From: Mycobacteroides chelonae
GTDB taxonomy: Bacteria; Actinomycetota; Actinomycetes; Mycobacteriales; Mycobacteriaceae
NCBI RefSeq assembly: GCF_016767715.1
Contig: NZ_CP050145.1
Coordinates: 2,728,001-2,792,000 of the forward strand
Direction: 5' to 3'
DNA length: 64,000 nucleotides
Below the pieces are notes generated by a model. It saw nothing but the letters and a program-made list of their open reading frames with translations. It searched no databases and was not told where the DNA came from. Each line of letters opens with the position of its first letter. The stretch's first letter is position 1. Below are positions 1 through 9,516 of the stretch, piece by piece. A program made the position numbers and the translations under genes.

Positions 1-1
1 T

Positions 2-124
2 CCCCGCGATGTCGAAGAGGTGAGACTCACCGACGAATTCCGGACGATCTACCGCGAAATCTGGGAAACACTGCGCGATCAGGTCGAGGCCGCTCGCGCG
101 AAGGGAGAGTCTCGTGTCGCATAG
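2..124 (+). CDS. ABC transporter ATP-binding protein, C-terminal end (partial)
   Basis: Only the last 40 codons are present, ending with TAG at 122-124; the gene begins outside the window. The charged helical tail (…LTDEFRTIYREIWETLRDQV…) looks like the C-terminus of an SsuB/TauB-type nucleotide-binding subunit. It overlaps the GTG start of the downstream permease gene by 11 bp, which points to translational coupling in one importer operon. No Walker motifs are inside the window, so the assignment rests mainly on the permease and binding-protein neighbours. Confidence 0.65.
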   Translation, partial: PRDVEEVRLTDEFRTIYREIWETLRDQVEAARAKGESRVA

Positions 125-980
125 TCTGCTCATTCGTCCGGTGTCCGAAAGCGACGAGGACATCCTCGAGCGCGCCCGTCGCAACAAGCGTCGCAGCCAG
201 ATTCGCGTCTGGGGGTTGCGGACCCTGCTGGTGGTGGTGTGGCTGGCCTCGTGGGAGTTGGCCGCCACGCTATGGCTGGATCCCTTCTTCTACTCGAAGC
301 CCTCACTGATCTGGGGCCGATTGATTGAGTGGTTCACCGTCGGCACCCAGTTCGGCTCGATATGGCTGCAGATCTTCACCACTGTGCAAGAGGCCGTTCT
401 GGGGTTCCTGATCGGTACCGTCGCGGGAGTGACATTGGGTGTGCTGCTGGGCCGCAGCCGCTATTGGTCGGAGGTGTTGGCACCGTTCATCAAGGCGCTC
501 AACGCTGTTCCGCGCATCGTATTGGCATCACTGTTCATCATCTGGTTTGGTCTGGGGCTGAGTTCCAAGGTGGCCACCGTGGTGGTTCTGGTCTTCTTCG
601 CGGTGTTCTTCAACGCGTTCACCGGTGCCCGTGAGGTAGATGGAAACGTGATCAACAATGCCCGGATTCTCGGTGCCAGCCCTACCCGCGTCCTCACCTC
701 GATCGTGCTACCCAGCGCGACAAGCTGGATTCTGTCGAGCCTGCATACCGCGTTCGGATTCGCCCTGATCGGCGCCGTCGTCGGTGAATATGCGGGCGCT
801 AGCAAGGGATTGGGCCTTTTGATCAGCAACGCCCAGGGCACATTCGACTCTGCGGGCATCTACGCCGGCATGATCATCATCACGGTCGTCGCCCTGCTCG
901 CCGAATGGCTCATCGGTATCGCCGAATCCCGGCTGCTGAAATGGCGTCCCACACAATCCAGTTCGGGTCACGGAGTGTAG
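114..980 (+). CDS. ABC transporter permease, NitT/TauT (SsuC/TauC) type
   Basis: A 288-residue integral membrane subunit of an importer for small anions or sulfonate/thiamine-precursor-like compounds. About six hydrophobic segments follow a charged N-terminus (residues 1-35). The EAA-type cytoplasmic loop that docks on the ATPase is visible near residue 185 (ILGASPTRVLTSIVLPSA). GTG start at 114 overlaps the ATPase gene, and the stop lies 2 bp before the lipoprotein start, so this is a three-gene operon. The substrate cannot be read from sequence; taurine, alkanesulfonate, nitrate or a pyrimidine are all possible for this family. Confidence 0.87.
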   Translation: MSHSLLIRPVSESDEDILERARRNKRRSQIRVWGLRTLLVVVWLASWELAATLWLDPFFYSKPSLIWGRLIEWFTVGTQFGSIWLQIFTTVQEAVLGFLIGTVAGVTLGVLLGRSRYWSEVLAPFIKALNAVPRIVLASLFIIWFGLGLSSKVATVVVLVFFAVFFNAFTGAREVDGNVINNARILGASPTRVLTSIVLPSATSWILSSLHTAFGFALIGAVVGEYAGASKGLGLLISNAQGTFDSAGIYAGMIIITVVALLAEWLIGIAESRLLKWRPTQSSSGHGV

Positions 981-982
981 TG

Positions 983-2017
983 ATGAGAAGACACGTACTC
1001 ACCTTCGTTCTCATCACCGCTGTGCTGTTGACCGCTGGATGCCGGGACTCCCGGCACATCCCGATGGCCAATGGCAGACCGCAGGTCACCATCATGGTGG
1101 GCGGCCTGGAGAAGATCATCTATCTACCGGCGATGCTCACCCAGCAGCTCGGCCACTTCAGGAACAACGACATCGACGTGACACTGCTCAGTGAGCAGTC
1201 GGGCGCCACCGCGGAGACCGCGTTGCTCACCGGCGATGTGCAGGCGGTTGTCGGCTTCTATGACCACACCATCGACCTGCAGGCCAAGGAGCAATGCATT
1301 ACCTCGGTGGTTCAGATGGCAGACGTTCCGGGTGAGGTGGAGCTGGTATCCGCCAGGGACACCGCGACCGTCTCGTCTCCTGCCGACTTCCGTGGCAAGA
1401 ACCTCGGTGTCACTTCGCTGGGGTCATCCACAGACTTCCTGACGCAGGCCCTGGCAGGGCAGGCCGGACTGAACACCGCCGACTACAACCGGGTCAAGGT
1501 CGGTGCGGGACAGACATTCATCGCCGGAATGAACCATGACGGCATCGACGCCGGTATGACCACGGATCCGACGGTGGCGCAGATGGTGAACGCGGGCCAG
1601 GCCAAGGCCCTCGTCGACATGCGCACCGAGGCGGGAACACGCCAGGCTCTCGGCGGTCTGTATCCGTCGACCGCGCTCTACATGCGGTGCGACACGGTGA
1701 AGGCGCATCCCGAGATCGTGCAGAAGCTCGTCACGGCATTCGTCCAGACGCTGCGGTGGATCAAAGAGCACTCCCCCGCACAGATCGCGGACAAGATGCC
1801 ACCTCAATATGCGGGCGGAAACAAGGACCTGTACCTGCAGTCGATCGCCGATTCCATCGGAATGTTCAACGGTGACGGGTTGATGAAAACCGAAGGCGCA
1901 CAGAATGCCTTACGCATCCTCGGGATGTATTCCAAGAATGTGGCGCCCGTGAAGCAGCGTATCGACATCACCGCCACCTACACGACCGAGTTCGCACGGG
2001 CCGCACTTCGGGATTGA
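983..2017 (+). CDS. ABC transporter substrate-binding lipoprotein (NMT1/THI5-like)
   Basis: A 344-residue solute-binding protein. I chose ATG 983 because it gives a clean lipoprotein signal peptide: charged MRRH, a hydrophobic core and a lipobox LTAGC with the acylated Cys at residue 20. It also sits 2 bp after the permease stop. The mature part has the NMT1/SsuA layout: an opening that binds near 'KIIYLPAMLTQQLGHF', a 'GKNLGVTSLGSSTDFL' segment in the middle, and a helical C-terminus. It would be anchored on the outer face of the membrane and feed the upstream permease. It is convergent with nadC, only 2 bp apart. The ligand is unknown. Confidence 0.85.
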   Translation: MRRHVLTFVLITAVLLTAGCRDSRHIPMANGRPQVTIMVGGLEKIIYLPAMLTQQLGHFRNNDIDVTLLSEQSGATAETALLTGDVQAVVGFYDHTIDLQAKEQCITSVVQMADVPGEVELVSARDTATVSSPADFRGKNLGVTSLGSSTDFLTQALAGQAGLNTADYNRVKVGAGQTFIAGMNHDGIDAGMTTDPTVAQMVNAGQAKALVDMRTEAGTRQALGGLYPSTALYMRCDTVKAHPEIVQKLVTAFVQTLRWIKEHSPAQIADKMPPQYAGGNKDLYLQSIADSIGMFNGDGLMKTEGAQNALRILGMYSKNVAPVKQRIDITATYTTEFARAALRD

Positions 2018-2019
2018 CG

Positions 2020-2886
2020 CTACATATCCAAACCGATGTCGAGCACTCGGGCCGAGTGCGTCAACGCACCCACCGCAAGATAGTCGACACCCGTCTTGGC
2101 GTACGCGGCCGCCGTTTCCAGCGAAAGCCCCCCGGAGGACTCCAGCTTGAGTTGCGGAGCGCGTGCATCACGACGCTGCGCGGCCACCTGGGTCTGCCAG
2201 ACAGGAAAGTTGTCGAGAAGGACGAGTTCTGCCCCCTCGGCGATGACCTCGTCGAGCTGTTCGAGAGAGTCGACTTCGACCTCACACTCGATGTTCGGAG
2301 CGGCCGCGCGGACCGCCCGCAACGCGGCCACCACCGAACCGGCGGCCACCACGTGATTGTCCTTGATGAGTGCGGCGTCGCCGAGGCCGAGGCGGTGGTT
2401 CACACCACCGCCGGCACGCACCGCATACTTCTGCAGGAGTCGCAGTCCCGGAAGGGTTTTGCGGGTATCGCGGATCTGCGCGCCGGTTCCGTCGACAGCA
2501 TCCACCCAGGCAGCGGTGGTGGTCGCGATTCCGGAGAGGTGACACACCAGATTCAGCATGGTGCGCTCGGCAGTAAGCAGATCGCGAGTGGGGGCGGTGA
2601 CGGTGAGCAGCGGCGTTCCGGTACCCACGCGCGTGCCGTCGGTGAGGCGATTCTCGACGCGATAATTCCCTGCGCCGACAACCTCGTCGAGAACGATGAG
2701 GGCAATGTCAATGCCGGCAACGACTCCCCCCGAACGTGTCACCATCGAGGCGCTGCACTCCGCGTTGGCGGGCACAGTTGCCTGGCTCGTGATGTCGGGG
2801 CCATAGCGGAGGTCTTCTTCAAGAGCACGCTTAACTGCCGAACGCGCCTCGGCGAGTTCGGTTTCCGTCAATGTTTCGGTCAACAT
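2020..2886 (-). CDS. nadC: Nicotinate-nucleotide pyrophosphorylase (quinolinate phosphoribosyltransferase)
   Basis: A 288-residue enzyme converting quinolinate and PRPP to nicotinate mononucleotide, CO2 and PPi, the last step of de novo NAD synthesis before NadD. Family landmarks are visible: 'EEDLRYGPDITSQA' at the N-terminus, 'RDTRKTLPGLRLLQKYAVRAGGGVNHRLGLGDAALIKDNH' near the PRPP/quinolinate site, and 'EVEVDSLEQLDE' followed by 'LLDNF' in the barrel. ATG at 2884-2886 overlaps the nadB end by 7 bp, so translation is probably coupled. Third gene of nadA-nadB-nadC, as in M. tuberculosis Rv1594-Rv1596. Confidence 0.96.
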   Translation of the reverse strand: MLTETLTETELAEARSAVKRALEEDLRYGPDITSQATVPANAECSASMVTRSGGVVAGIDIALIVLDEVVGAGNYRVENRLTDGTRVGTGTPLLTVTAPTRDLLTAERTMLNLVCHLSGIATTTAAWVDAVDGTGAQIRDTRKTLPGLRLLQKYAVRAGGGVNHRLGLGDAALIKDNHVVAAGSVVAALRAVRAAAPNIECEVEVDSLEQLDEVIAEGAELVLLDNFPVWQTQVAAQRRDARAPQLKLESSGGLSLETAAAYAKTGVDYLAVGALTHSARVLDIGLDM

Positions 2887-4451
2887 GGCACCCCCGACGG
2901 TAGCGCAACTTCGCATCCGTCTGCGTCGCGGCGCACCGGAAGACTCACGGCAAACTCGGGATCGGTGTCCGGCCAATCCGAGCGGGCATGGCAGCCTCGG
3001 GATTCGGCGCGGGCAGCGGCCGCACTGACCACAGCGGCGGCGGTCAGGGTGAGCGCGGCGTCCTCCACATCACGTGGATTCATACCGCTGGAATCGGACG
3101 ATGTTGGGACGCATGAGCGCAACTGCTCGTCCAGTAGCTTGAGCCCGTCCGCATCACGCAGCACTGACGCCCAGCGAGTCATCGCTGCCTGAAGTCGTCG
3201 ACGTTCGAGGTGTGTCTGCGCACGATCACGATCTGCGGCAATGGCCGACCGGCCAACTACCCGGGCGGCGGCCTCGCCCGCACGCCTGCCCACCACGAGT
3301 CCTTCCAACAAGCTGTTGGAGGCCAGCCTGTTTGCCCCATGCATGCCGGTACGAGCGACCTCTCCGGCGGCGAATAATCCGGCAATCTCCGTCTGGCCGT
3401 AGGGATCGGTGACAACGCCGCCGCAGCTGTAATGCGCCCCTGGAACCACGGGGATGAGCTGGACCGCGGGATCGATGCCCGCCGCGACGCATGCAGCGGT
3501 GATGGTCGGGAATCGGCCCGCGAAGTTGCCGATCGCGCGTGCGTCGAGGTAGACGCATGGATCTCCGGTCTCGCGCAGCCGCCGGGCGATGGCCCCGGCC
3601 ACCACATCGCGTGGTGCCAGATCGCCCATCGGATGTACCCCGGCGGTCACCGAATCTCCCTGTTTATCAACAAGAACGGCACCTTCGCCGCGGACTGCCT
3701 CACTGATGAGAGGACGGCAGCCGGTGGCCCCGGGACTATGCAGCATGGTCGGGTGAAACTGGATGAACTCGATATCGGCCACCGGAGCACCCGTACGCAG
3801 GGCCAGTGCGATCCCGTCGCCGGTGGAGCCCGCTGGATTGGTGGTCGCCGAATACAGATGTCCGAGACCGCCGGTGGCGAGAATCACGGCCCCGGTGCGG
3901 ATCGCGCCCAGACCGTCGCCGTTCTTGACGAGCACACCGCCCACACCGTCGGGCCCCGTGAGAACGTCGTGCACCACGTGACTGCGCCGGATGTCTAGCG
4001 TCGCCGCGGCGTGATCGAGTGCTCGCTGCACCTCCGCGCCGGTGGCATCGCCGCCGGCGTGAATGATCCGACGGGTGCTGTGTCCGCCTTCACGCGTCAA
4101 TGCCCATTGCCCGGAACGTGTTTCGTCGAATCGGGCACCGTCTTCCACCAGATCACGCACTGCGCGGTAGCCGTCCGACACGATGGAGCGCACCGCGTCG
4201 ACGTCACACAGACCGGCCCCGGCGGTCAGTGTGTCCTGGACGTGCGCCTGGACCGAATCGTCCGTATCGGGAAGCACCACGGCGATACCGCCCTGGGCGA
4301 AATGCGTCGCCGTGGCTCCGACCTTGCTGAGCACCACGACCTTTCGGCCGAGGCGGTGTGCTGCGAGCGCCGCCGCCAATCCGGCTACACCCGCGCCGAC
4401 GACAACCACATCGGCCTCGGCCGACCAGGTGGTCCCCGCCGGTAGTGTCAT
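2880..4451 (-). CDS. nadB: L-aspartate oxidase
   Basis: A 523-residue FAD flavoprotein that oxidises L-aspartate to iminoaspartate, the substrate of NadA. The dinucleotide-binding motif [17 protein letters not shown] sits at residues 17-33, and the succinate dehydrogenase/fumarate reductase-type substrate domain follows ('[26 protein letters not shown]' with the family His and '[20 protein letters not shown]'). Length is typical. It overlaps nadA upstream by 4 bp (4448-4451) and nadC downstream by 7 bp. It should respond to the same NrtR-type operator upstream of nadA. Confidence 0.96.
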   Translation of the reverse strand: MTLPAGTTWSAEADVVVVGAGVAGLAAALAAHRLGRKVVVLSKVGATATHFAQGGIAVVLPDTDDSVQAHVQDTLTAGAGLCDVDAVRSIVSDGYRAVRDLVEDGARFDETRSGQWALTREGGHSTRRIIHAGGDATGAEVQRALDHAAATLDIRRSHVVHDVLTGPDGVGGVLVKNGDGLGAIRTGAVILATGGLGHLYSATTNPAGSTGDGIALALRTGAPVADIEFIQFHPTMLHSPGATGCRPLISEAVRGEGAVLVDKQGDSVTAGVHPMGDLAPRDVVAGAIARRLRETGDPCVYLDARAIGNFAGRFPTITAACVAAGIDPAVQLIPVVPGAHYSCGGVVTDPYGQTEIAGLFAAGEVARTGMHGANRLASNSLLEGLVVGRRAGEAAARVVGRSAIAADRDRAQTHLERRRLQAAMTRWASVLRDADGLKLLDEQLRSCVPTSSDSSGMNPRDVEDAALTLTAAAVVSAAAARAESRGCHARSDWPDTDPEFAVSLPVRRDADGCEVALPSGVPC

Positions 4452-5476
4452 TCTCCGCCGCCGGGCTGTCCGATCTCAATCATCCGCTGCACACTGCGCC
4501 GGGCCAGCCGCGCGGTGTCCAAGTCCACATGTACCTCATCGCGGCCCTCGACGAGGCAGCGCAGCATGGCCGCGGGGGTGATCATCTTCATGTACGTGCA
4601 CGAGGCTCGGTCGTTGACCGCCAGGAAGTTCACGTCGGGAGCGGCCTTGCGCAGCTGGTGCAACATGCCGACTTCGGTGGCCACCAATACCTCTCGCGCC
4701 CGAGTCTCACGGGCCGCGTCGAGCATGCCGCCCGTGGACAGGATCTTCACCCGGTCGTCGGGGACGGCACCTTCTCCCGCCAGATAGAGAGCCGATGTCG
4801 CGCATCCGCATTCGGGATGCACGAACAGCTCGGCATCCGGATGTGAACGCGCCTGTCCGGCAAGTTCGTCGCCATTGATTCCGGCGTGCACATGGCACTC
4901 GCCCGCCCAGATCTGCATGTTCTGACGGCCTGTCACTCGCTTGACGTGTGCGCCGAGGAACTGGTCAGGACAAAACAACACCTCGCGGTCCGGGTCGATC
5001 GACGCGACGACGTCGACAGCGTTCGAGGACGTGCAGCAGATGTCGGTGAGCGCCTTCACGGCCGCGGTGGTGTTGACGTACGAGACCACCACGGCGTCGG
5101 GAAACTCGGCCTTCCAGTCGCGCAACTCCTCGGCGGTGATGGAGTCGGCCAGCGAGCACCCGGCCCGCTGATCCGGGATGAGCACCGTCTTGTCCGGACT
5201 GAGAATCTTGGCCGTCTCGGCCATGAAGTGAACACCGCAGAACACAATGGTGTCCTCGGGCGCCTCCGCGGCGATACGGGAGAGCGCCAGGGAGTCGCCG
5301 ACATGGTCCGCGACGTCCTGGATGGCAGGAAGCTGGTAATTGTGCGCAAGCAATGTGGCACCGCGCTGCTTGGCCAGCCGACGCACTTGCTCGGCCCAAC
5401 GGGCATCGCCCTCCACCCCGGTGTATCCACCGGGGCCGTCGATCACGCCGTCAAGTACGACGTCAGCTGCCGTCAT
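4448..5476 (-). CDS. nadA: Quinolinate synthase A
   Basis: A 342-residue [4Fe-4S] enzyme condensing iminoaspartate and dihydroxyacetone phosphate into quinolinate. The three cluster cysteines expected for NadA lie in conserved contexts: '[15 protein letters not shown]', '[10 protein letters not shown]' and '[13 protein letters not shown]'. '[26 protein letters not shown]' is the classical N-terminal signature. ATG 5476 has a GAGGAGG ribosome site 5 nt upstream. First gene of the operon; the 83-bp gap to the divergent nrtR start carries a perfect inverted repeat likely to be the repressor site. Confidence 0.97.
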   Translation of the reverse strand: MTAADVVLDGVIDGPGGYTGVEGDARWAEQVRRLAKQRGATLLAHNYQLPAIQDVADHVGDSLALSRIAAEAPEDTIVFCGVHFMAETAKILSPDKTVLIPDQRAGCSLADSITAEELRDWKAEFPDAVVVSYVNTTAAVKALTDICCTSSNAVDVVASIDPDREVLFCPDQFLGAHVKRVTGRQNMQIWAGECHVHAGINGDELAGQARSHPDAELFVHPECGCATSALYLAGEGAVPDDRVKILSTGGMLDAARETRAREVLVATEVGMLHQLRKAAPDVNFLAVNDRASCTYMKMITPAAMLRCLVEGRDEVHVDLDTARLARRSVQRMIEIGQPGGGE

Positions 5477-5536
5477 GGCCGCCTCCTCGCGCCCTTGGGT
5501 CTCGGTCAGCCTTCGGGCTGCGTTTGGCCGACCGAG

Positions 5537-5559
5537 GTTTTCGACTTATGATCGAAAAC
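5537..5559. promoter_or_regulatory. Probable NrtR operator between nadA and nrtR
   Basis: The sequence is GTTTTCGA, 7 nt, TCGAAAAC: perfect 8-bp arms centred on 5548. It overlaps a near-consensus -10 hexamer for the plus strand (TATGAT, 5547-5552) with TTGGCC 17 bp upstream (5524-5529), so bound protein would block transcription of the regulator gene and probably of nadA too. NrtR/NdnR-type Nudix regulators are known to bind inverted repeats before NAD genes in actinobacteria; that this copy is the site is inference from position and symmetry. Confidence 0.75.
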
Positions 5560-6279
5560 ATGGTCCATACTAGCACCGAGCACGAGGTGTTAGCCGTGGT
5601 GTTCCAAGTACGTCACTTCGAAGACACCGCAACCAGCGCAGATGCATCGACGCCCACTCCTGAACTTGCCGTGTTGCTCTGGCAGCGCGCGCTCGAACCG
5701 CACCGCGGCGCCTGGGCACTGCCGGGCGGCCGGGTCCGCGCCGACGAGGATCTCCCCTCCTCCATCCGCCGGCAGCTCGCCGAAAAGGTGGACGTGCGTG
5801 AGTTGGCACACCTCGAACAGCTGGCCGTGTTTTCTGCACCGGGGCGTGTTCCGGGTCCGCGCACCATCGCCTCGACCTTCCTCGGGCTCGTCCCCTTCCC
5901 TGCCACGCCCGAGCTTCCCGCCGACACCCAGTGGCACCGGGTGAGCAAGCTGCCCGCGATGGCCTTCGACCATCAGGTGATGGTCGAACACGCGCATACC
6001 CGCCTGATAGCCAAGATGTCGTATACCAACATCGGATTCGCCTTGGCGCCACAGGAATTCACGCTCTCGATGCTCCGCTACATCTACTGTGCGACGCTGG
6101 GGTATCCCGTCGACGCGACCAATCTGCAGCGCGTGTTGGTGCGGCGTGGTGTGCTCACTCCGACCGGGACCACCGTGCGATCGGGCCGCAGCGGCGGTCG
6201 GCCCGCCGCGCTCTACCGATTCACCGACGACCGGTACCGGGTCACCGATGAATTTGCCGCGCTACGCCCTCCCGGCTGA
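5560..6279 (+). CDS. nrtR: Nudix-related transcriptional repressor of NAD biosynthesis (NrtR/NdnR family)
   Basis: A 239-residue protein with an N-terminal Nudix fold ('LLWQRALEPHRGAWALPGGRVRADEDL', then a helix where the catalytic Nudix box would be but with a degenerate REXXEE) and a C-terminal winged helix ('YPVDATNLQRVLVRRGVLTPTG…GRPAALYRFT'). This is the architecture of NrtR, which senses NAD-derived ligands such as ADP-ribose and represses nad genes. ATG 5560 is chosen because it starts about 7 nt after the TATGAT hexamer, consistent with a leaderless mRNA; ATG 5548 (4 residues longer) is the alternative but lies inside the operator. Orthologue position of Rv1593c, divergent from nadA. 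Confidence 0.85.
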   Translation: MVHTSTEHEVLAVVFQVRHFEDTATSADASTPTPELAVLLWQRALEPHRGAWALPGGRVRADEDLPSSIRRQLAEKVDVRELAHLEQLAVFSAPGRVPGPRTIASTFLGLVPFPATPELPADTQWHRVSKLPAMAFDHQVMVEHAHTRLIAKMSYTNIGFALAPQEFTLSMLRYIYCATLGYPVDATNLQRVLVRRGVLTPTGTTVRSGRSGGRPAALYRFTDDRYRVTDEFAALRPPG

Positions 6280-6344
6280 CGGGGACTAGCCTCTTAGAGT
6301 CTTCTTAGGGTATGAATGCCGGGGACCTTGAAGGGAGCTCGGGC

Positions 6345-7667
6345 ATGGCACCCCACGATCTGGCGATATCCGGTGACGTCAAGTGGATCGGCGAACCGCC
6401 TCATCAGGAGCTCGAGCGCGGCGCGCGCCCGCTGCTGCCCACCGAGGATCCGTTCTATCTGCCACCCCGCGGATTCGAACACGCCCTGCCTGGCACCGTG
6501 CTGCGCACCCGCGATGTCGAGATCGGGTTCCTGGGCGTGATACCGCAGCGATTCACCGCGACGCAGCTGCTGTACCGCAGCAATGACCTCAATCGCCGCC
6601 CTGAAACGGCGGTGACCACCGTTCTCACGCCCACCGGCACCGACCCGGCGGCATCCGTTCCGATCGTCTCCTACCAATGCGCCATCGACGCCGTCACCGA
6701 CCGGTGCTTCCCCTCCTATGCCTTGCGCCGCGGTGCCCATGCGCTCGGCTCCTTCACGCAGCTCGAACTGCTCCTGATCGCGGCACTGCTCGCCCAGGGC
6801 TGGGCCGTCTCCATACCCGATCACGAGGGCGTCGACGGGACCTGGGGTGCGCCGGAGGAGCCCGGGTATCGGACGCTCGACGGAATTCGGGCGGTACTGG
6901 ACTGTGAGCGCCTCGGGTTGTCCCGGCGTGCGCCCATCGGACTGTGGGGGTACTCCGGCGGAGGACTTGCCACCGCCTGGGCGGCGGAAGTCAGTGCCGA
7001 GTACGCACCCGAGCTCGATATTGCCGGTGCGGTCCTCGGTTCTCCGGTGGGCGACCTGGGGCACACCTTCCGTCGCCTCAACGGCGGGCTGTTCGCCGCG
7101 CTGCCCGGGCTGGTCGTCGCCGCCCTCTCGCACGTGTATCCGGGCCTCGAGCGGGTGATCGAGGAGCATGCGACGCCCCAGGGCAAGGAGTTCCTCGGTC
7201 GGCTCGAAGGCATGCCAACCTTGCGGGCGATCGTCGCCATGGCCTTCAAAGACATGGACGATCTGGTGGACCAGCCGCTGGATCAGCTCCTCGAGACCCC
7301 TGAGGTGCAGCATGTCTTCGAGAGCATCAAGCTCGGAAAGACCGTCCCCACTCCTCCGGTTCTCATCGTCCAGGCCGTGCACGACCAGATCATTTCGACG
7401 TCGTGCATCGACGAACTCGCCGAGACCTATCGCGGCGGTGGCGCCCACGTCGCCTACCACCGTGACCTGCTCAACGAGCACCTGCTGCTGCACCCGATGT
7501 CCGCACCCATGTCGATGGCATGGTTGCGCGCACGATTCGCCGGCGACGGCCTGGGCACGGAGCCGCGGCGTACGAGCTGGCCGCTGGCGTTGAAGCCCTC
7601 GACCTACCTGGGCCTGTTCAAGCTCGGCTGGGTGAGCGCCAAGGTGCTGGGCGGCCGTCCTCTCTAG
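6345..7667 (+). CDS. Secretory-lipase-type alpha/beta hydrolase (Rv1592c-like)
   Basis: A 440-residue alpha/beta hydrolase of the fungal-type LIP family. The nucleophile elbow GYSGGG lies in '[19 protein letters not shown]'. The acid and histidine probably come from '[10 protein letters not shown]' and '[14 protein letters not shown]'. I start at ATG 6345 because AAGGGAG at 6331-6337 is spaced 7 nt from it; an upstream ATG at 6312 has no useful spacing. No clear signal peptide is seen despite the family name. Position next to nrtR matches Rv1592c. Substrate is probably an acylglycerol or ester, not resolvable further. Confidence 0.85.
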   Translation: MAPHDLAISGDVKWIGEPPHQELERGARPLLPTEDPFYLPPRGFEHALPGTVLRTRDVEIGFLGVIPQRFTATQLLYRSNDLNRRPETAVTTVLTPTGTDPAASVPIVSYQCAIDAVTDRCFPSYALRRGAHALGSFTQLELLLIAALLAQGWAVSIPDHEGVDGTWGAPEEPGYRTLDGIRAVLDCERLGLSRRAPIGLWGYSGGGLATAWAAEVSAEYAPELDIAGAVLGSPVGDLGHTFRRLNGGLFAALPGLVVAALSHVYPGLERVIEEHATPQGKEFLGRLEGMPTLRAIVAMAFKDMDDLVDQPLDQLLETPEVQHVFESIKLGKTVPTPPVLIVQAVHDQIISTSCIDELAETYRGGGAHVAYHRDLLNEHLLLHPMSAPMSMAWLRARFAGDGLGTEPRRTSWPLALKPSTYLGLFKLGWVSAKVLGGRPL

Positions 7668-7674
7668 AGAAGGG

Positions 7675-8211
7675 TCAGCTGTTCAACGCGGCAAGGGCGG
7701 CGTCCACGGCAGTCTTCTTGACCTGTGTACGTGTTCGGCCCGCGTACTCGATGGTGCAGTCCGACAATCCGCCGAGGGCCACTGTCGCCCGAATCATCTG
7801 TACCGGTGAGGGTTTGGTGCCCGCCAGAAGTGTGATCAGCTTGCGTCGCCATTCGATCATCCACTCTCCCAGCTCGATCTGTCCTAATGTAGCCAGGTCG
7901 CGCACGATGATGCCCAGCACCACGCGATGCGCCCACAGCACGTCGAAATAGTCCTCCAACAGTTGGCGCGCGTCCCGTGATCCGCCGGTGGCCAAAAACG
8001 CCTCCAGGTCGTCCACCATCGGCTGCACGATGCTCCGTACCAGATCGTCACGCGACGAAAAGTGGTAGTAGAGAGCGGGCTTGGTGATATCCAGCCGGGC
8101 CGCTATGTCCCGCAGGCTGGTGTTGCGCAGCCCCTGCTCGGCGAAGAGATCTCGCGCGACCGCTTGGATGCGCTCCCTGGTGTTGATCGCGACGGGCGCT
8201 TCGGGGGTCAT
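7675..8211 (-). CDS. TetR-family transcriptional regulator
   Basis: A 178-residue repressor. The N-terminal helix-turn-helix is textbook TetR ('IQAVARDLFAEQGLRNTSLRDIAARLDITKPALYYHFSSRDDLVRSIV', about residues 14-62); the C-terminal ligand domain is not recognised. It is divergent from a flavin monooxygenase gene, and the 81-bp gap holds two related palindromes (8231-8248 and 8263-8280). I infer it represses both itself and the monooxygenase until a ligand, perhaps the enzyme's substrate, is bound. It is convergent with the lipase gene, 7 bp away. Confidence 0.9.
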   Translation of the reverse strand: MTPEAPVAINTRERIQAVARDLFAEQGLRNTSLRDIAARLDITKPALYYHFSSRDDLVRSIVQPMVDDLEAFLATGGSRDARQLLEDYFDVLWAHRVVLGIIVRDLATLGQIELGEWMIEWRRKLITLLAGTKPSPVQMIRATVALGGLSDCTIEYAGRTRTQVKKTAVDAALAALNS

Positions 8212-8230
8212 CGTCCGATAATAGTCACTG

Positions 8231-8248
8231 ACTTTCCGGTCGGTAAGC
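8231..8248. promoter_or_regulatory. TetR-type operator, distal copy
   Basis: ACTTTCCGGTCGGTAAGC is a near match to the 18-bp palindrome at 8263-8280, with the same spacing and the core ACTT-n-CCG-n-TCG-nn-AAG. It lies 19 bp upstream of the tetR start. Two sites 32 bp apart (about three helical turns) suggest cooperative binding over the divergent promoters. Confidence 0.6.
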
Positions 8249-8262
8249 AGTATGCTCGATTT

Positions 8263-8280
8263 ACTTACCGATCGTTAAGT
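8263..8280. promoter_or_regulatory. TetR-type operator, proximal copy
   Basis: ACTTACCGATCGTTAAGT is palindromic except for one pair of positions (6 and 13). It abuts the AAGGAGG ribosome site (8281-8287) of the monooxygenase gene, so binding here would occlude the transcription start. Motifs of the form TACCG-n-CGGTA are common TetR targets in mycobacteria. Confidence 0.65.
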
Positions 8281-8292
8281 AAGGAGGCGGAC

Positions 8293-9516
8293 ATGCGGGT
8301 GCTCATTTCTGGCGCGAGCGTCGCCGGCCCCACGCTGGCTTACTGGCTGGCGCACTATGGATTTGACGTCACAGTGGTCGAACGCTCACCTGCTCCACGC
8401 AAATCAGGGGGCCATGCCGTCGATTTGTTCAAACCCGCGATGGACATCGTGGAGAAGATGGGCGCTCTCGAGAGGATCGAGGCTCGTAAGGTCGGCACCG
8501 ACCTGCTGTCCATCCATCGCGAGGGTAAGCCTGACCTGGTGGATCTTCCCGAGGCGCTCATCTTCTCGGCCGTCTCGCAGCGCCACGTCGAGATCATGCG
8601 CGACGATCTCAGCGAGATCCTGTATGACACCAGCTCCTGCACCGCCGAGTACATCTTCGGCGACTCGATCACCACGCTTACCCAGGACGGCACCGGCGTT
8701 GACGCCACTTTCGAGACGGGCCCCGAACGCCGCTTCGAACTCGTCATCGGCGCGGACGGATTGCACTCGAATGTTCGCAACCTGGTATTCGGTCCCGAGG
8801 CAGGCTATTCGCATTGGCTGGGCGAATATCTCGCGGTCGCATCGATACCCAACTACCTAGAGCTGGACGACCGCGCTCTGATGTTCCCGCGGGTCGATCG
8901 GATGGCGGGCATCTACAGCGCCGCGCTACTCCCGGATGCGCGCGCGTTCTTCCTGTTCCGCCCGCCGGCACCACTTGAGTACCACCACCGCGATGTACCA
9001 CGGCAGAAGGAGCTATTGCGCGAGGCGTTCGCAGACTTCGGCTGGGAAGTGCCACGGATGTTGGCGCAGGTGGACGCGACCGACGCGTTCTACATGGACT
9101 CCATCACCCAGCTGCGGATGGACACCTGGTCAAAGGGCCGGATCACGCTCGTCGGTGACGCCGGATACTGCCCGGGTCCGGCGGTGGGCGGAAGCACCAG
9201 TCTGGCCGTGGTCGGGGCATATGTGCTCGCCGGGGAAATCGCGGCCGCGGCAGGCGATCACACTCGCGCCTACCCCGCCTGCGAAGCAGCCCTGGGTGAG
9301 TATGTGCGCCGGAGCCGTCAACTGGCCCTGACCGCTTCGGACACCTTGGTGCCCAGGAACCGTTTCGGACTGTGGACTCTTGTTCACGGCGCACGAATCC
9401 TTGGTCATTTGCCGCCGTCATTGGCACGCGTCGCCTCCCGGCTTGTCGCGGCACGCGCGCTGAGCATCCACGATACCTTCGCCATCCGCGACTACCAGGG
9501 AATGATCCGCCCATAG
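8293..9516 (+). CDS. FAD-dependent monooxygenase (class A flavoprotein hydroxylase)
   Basis: A 407-residue enzyme. The N-terminal FAD/ADP motif is 'VLISGASVAGPTLAYWLAHYG' (residues 3-23). The second FAD motif, 'GRITLVGDAGYCPGPAVGGSTSLAVVGAYVLAGEI' with GD, is around residues 280-315. ATG 8293 has AAGGAGG 5 nt upstream. The fold is shared by TetX, rifampicin monooxygenases and aromatic hydroxylases, so the substrate cannot be assigned. Control by a divergent TetR with two operators fits an inducible detoxification or catabolic enzyme. The active-site glycine of GxGxxG is replaced by Ser/Ala (GASVAG), which is common in this subgroup. Confidence 0.87.
   Translation: MRVLISGASVAGPTLAYWLAHYGFDVTVVERSPAPRKSGGHAVDLFKPAMDIVEKMGALERIEARKVGTDLLSIHREGKPDLVDLPEALIFSAVSQRHVEIMRDDLSEILYDTSSCTAEYIFGDSITTLTQDGTGVDATFETGPERRFELVIGADGLHSNVRNLVFGPEAGYSHWLGEYLAVASIPNYLELDDRALMFPRVDRMAGIYSAALLPDARAFFLFRPPAPLEYHHRDVPRQKELLREAFADFGWEVPRMLAQVDATDAFYMDSITQLRMDTWSKGRITLVGDAGYCPGPAVGGSTSLAVVGAYVLAGEIAAAAGDHTRAYPACEAALGEYVRRSRQLALTASDTLVPRNRFGLWTLVHGARILGHLPPSLARVASRLVAARALSIHDTFAIRDYQGMIRP

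Noticed and set aside
2014..3192. A 392-codon frame on the plus strand across nadC and nadB
   Set aside because: Overlaps two certain genes and shows no recognisable motifs.
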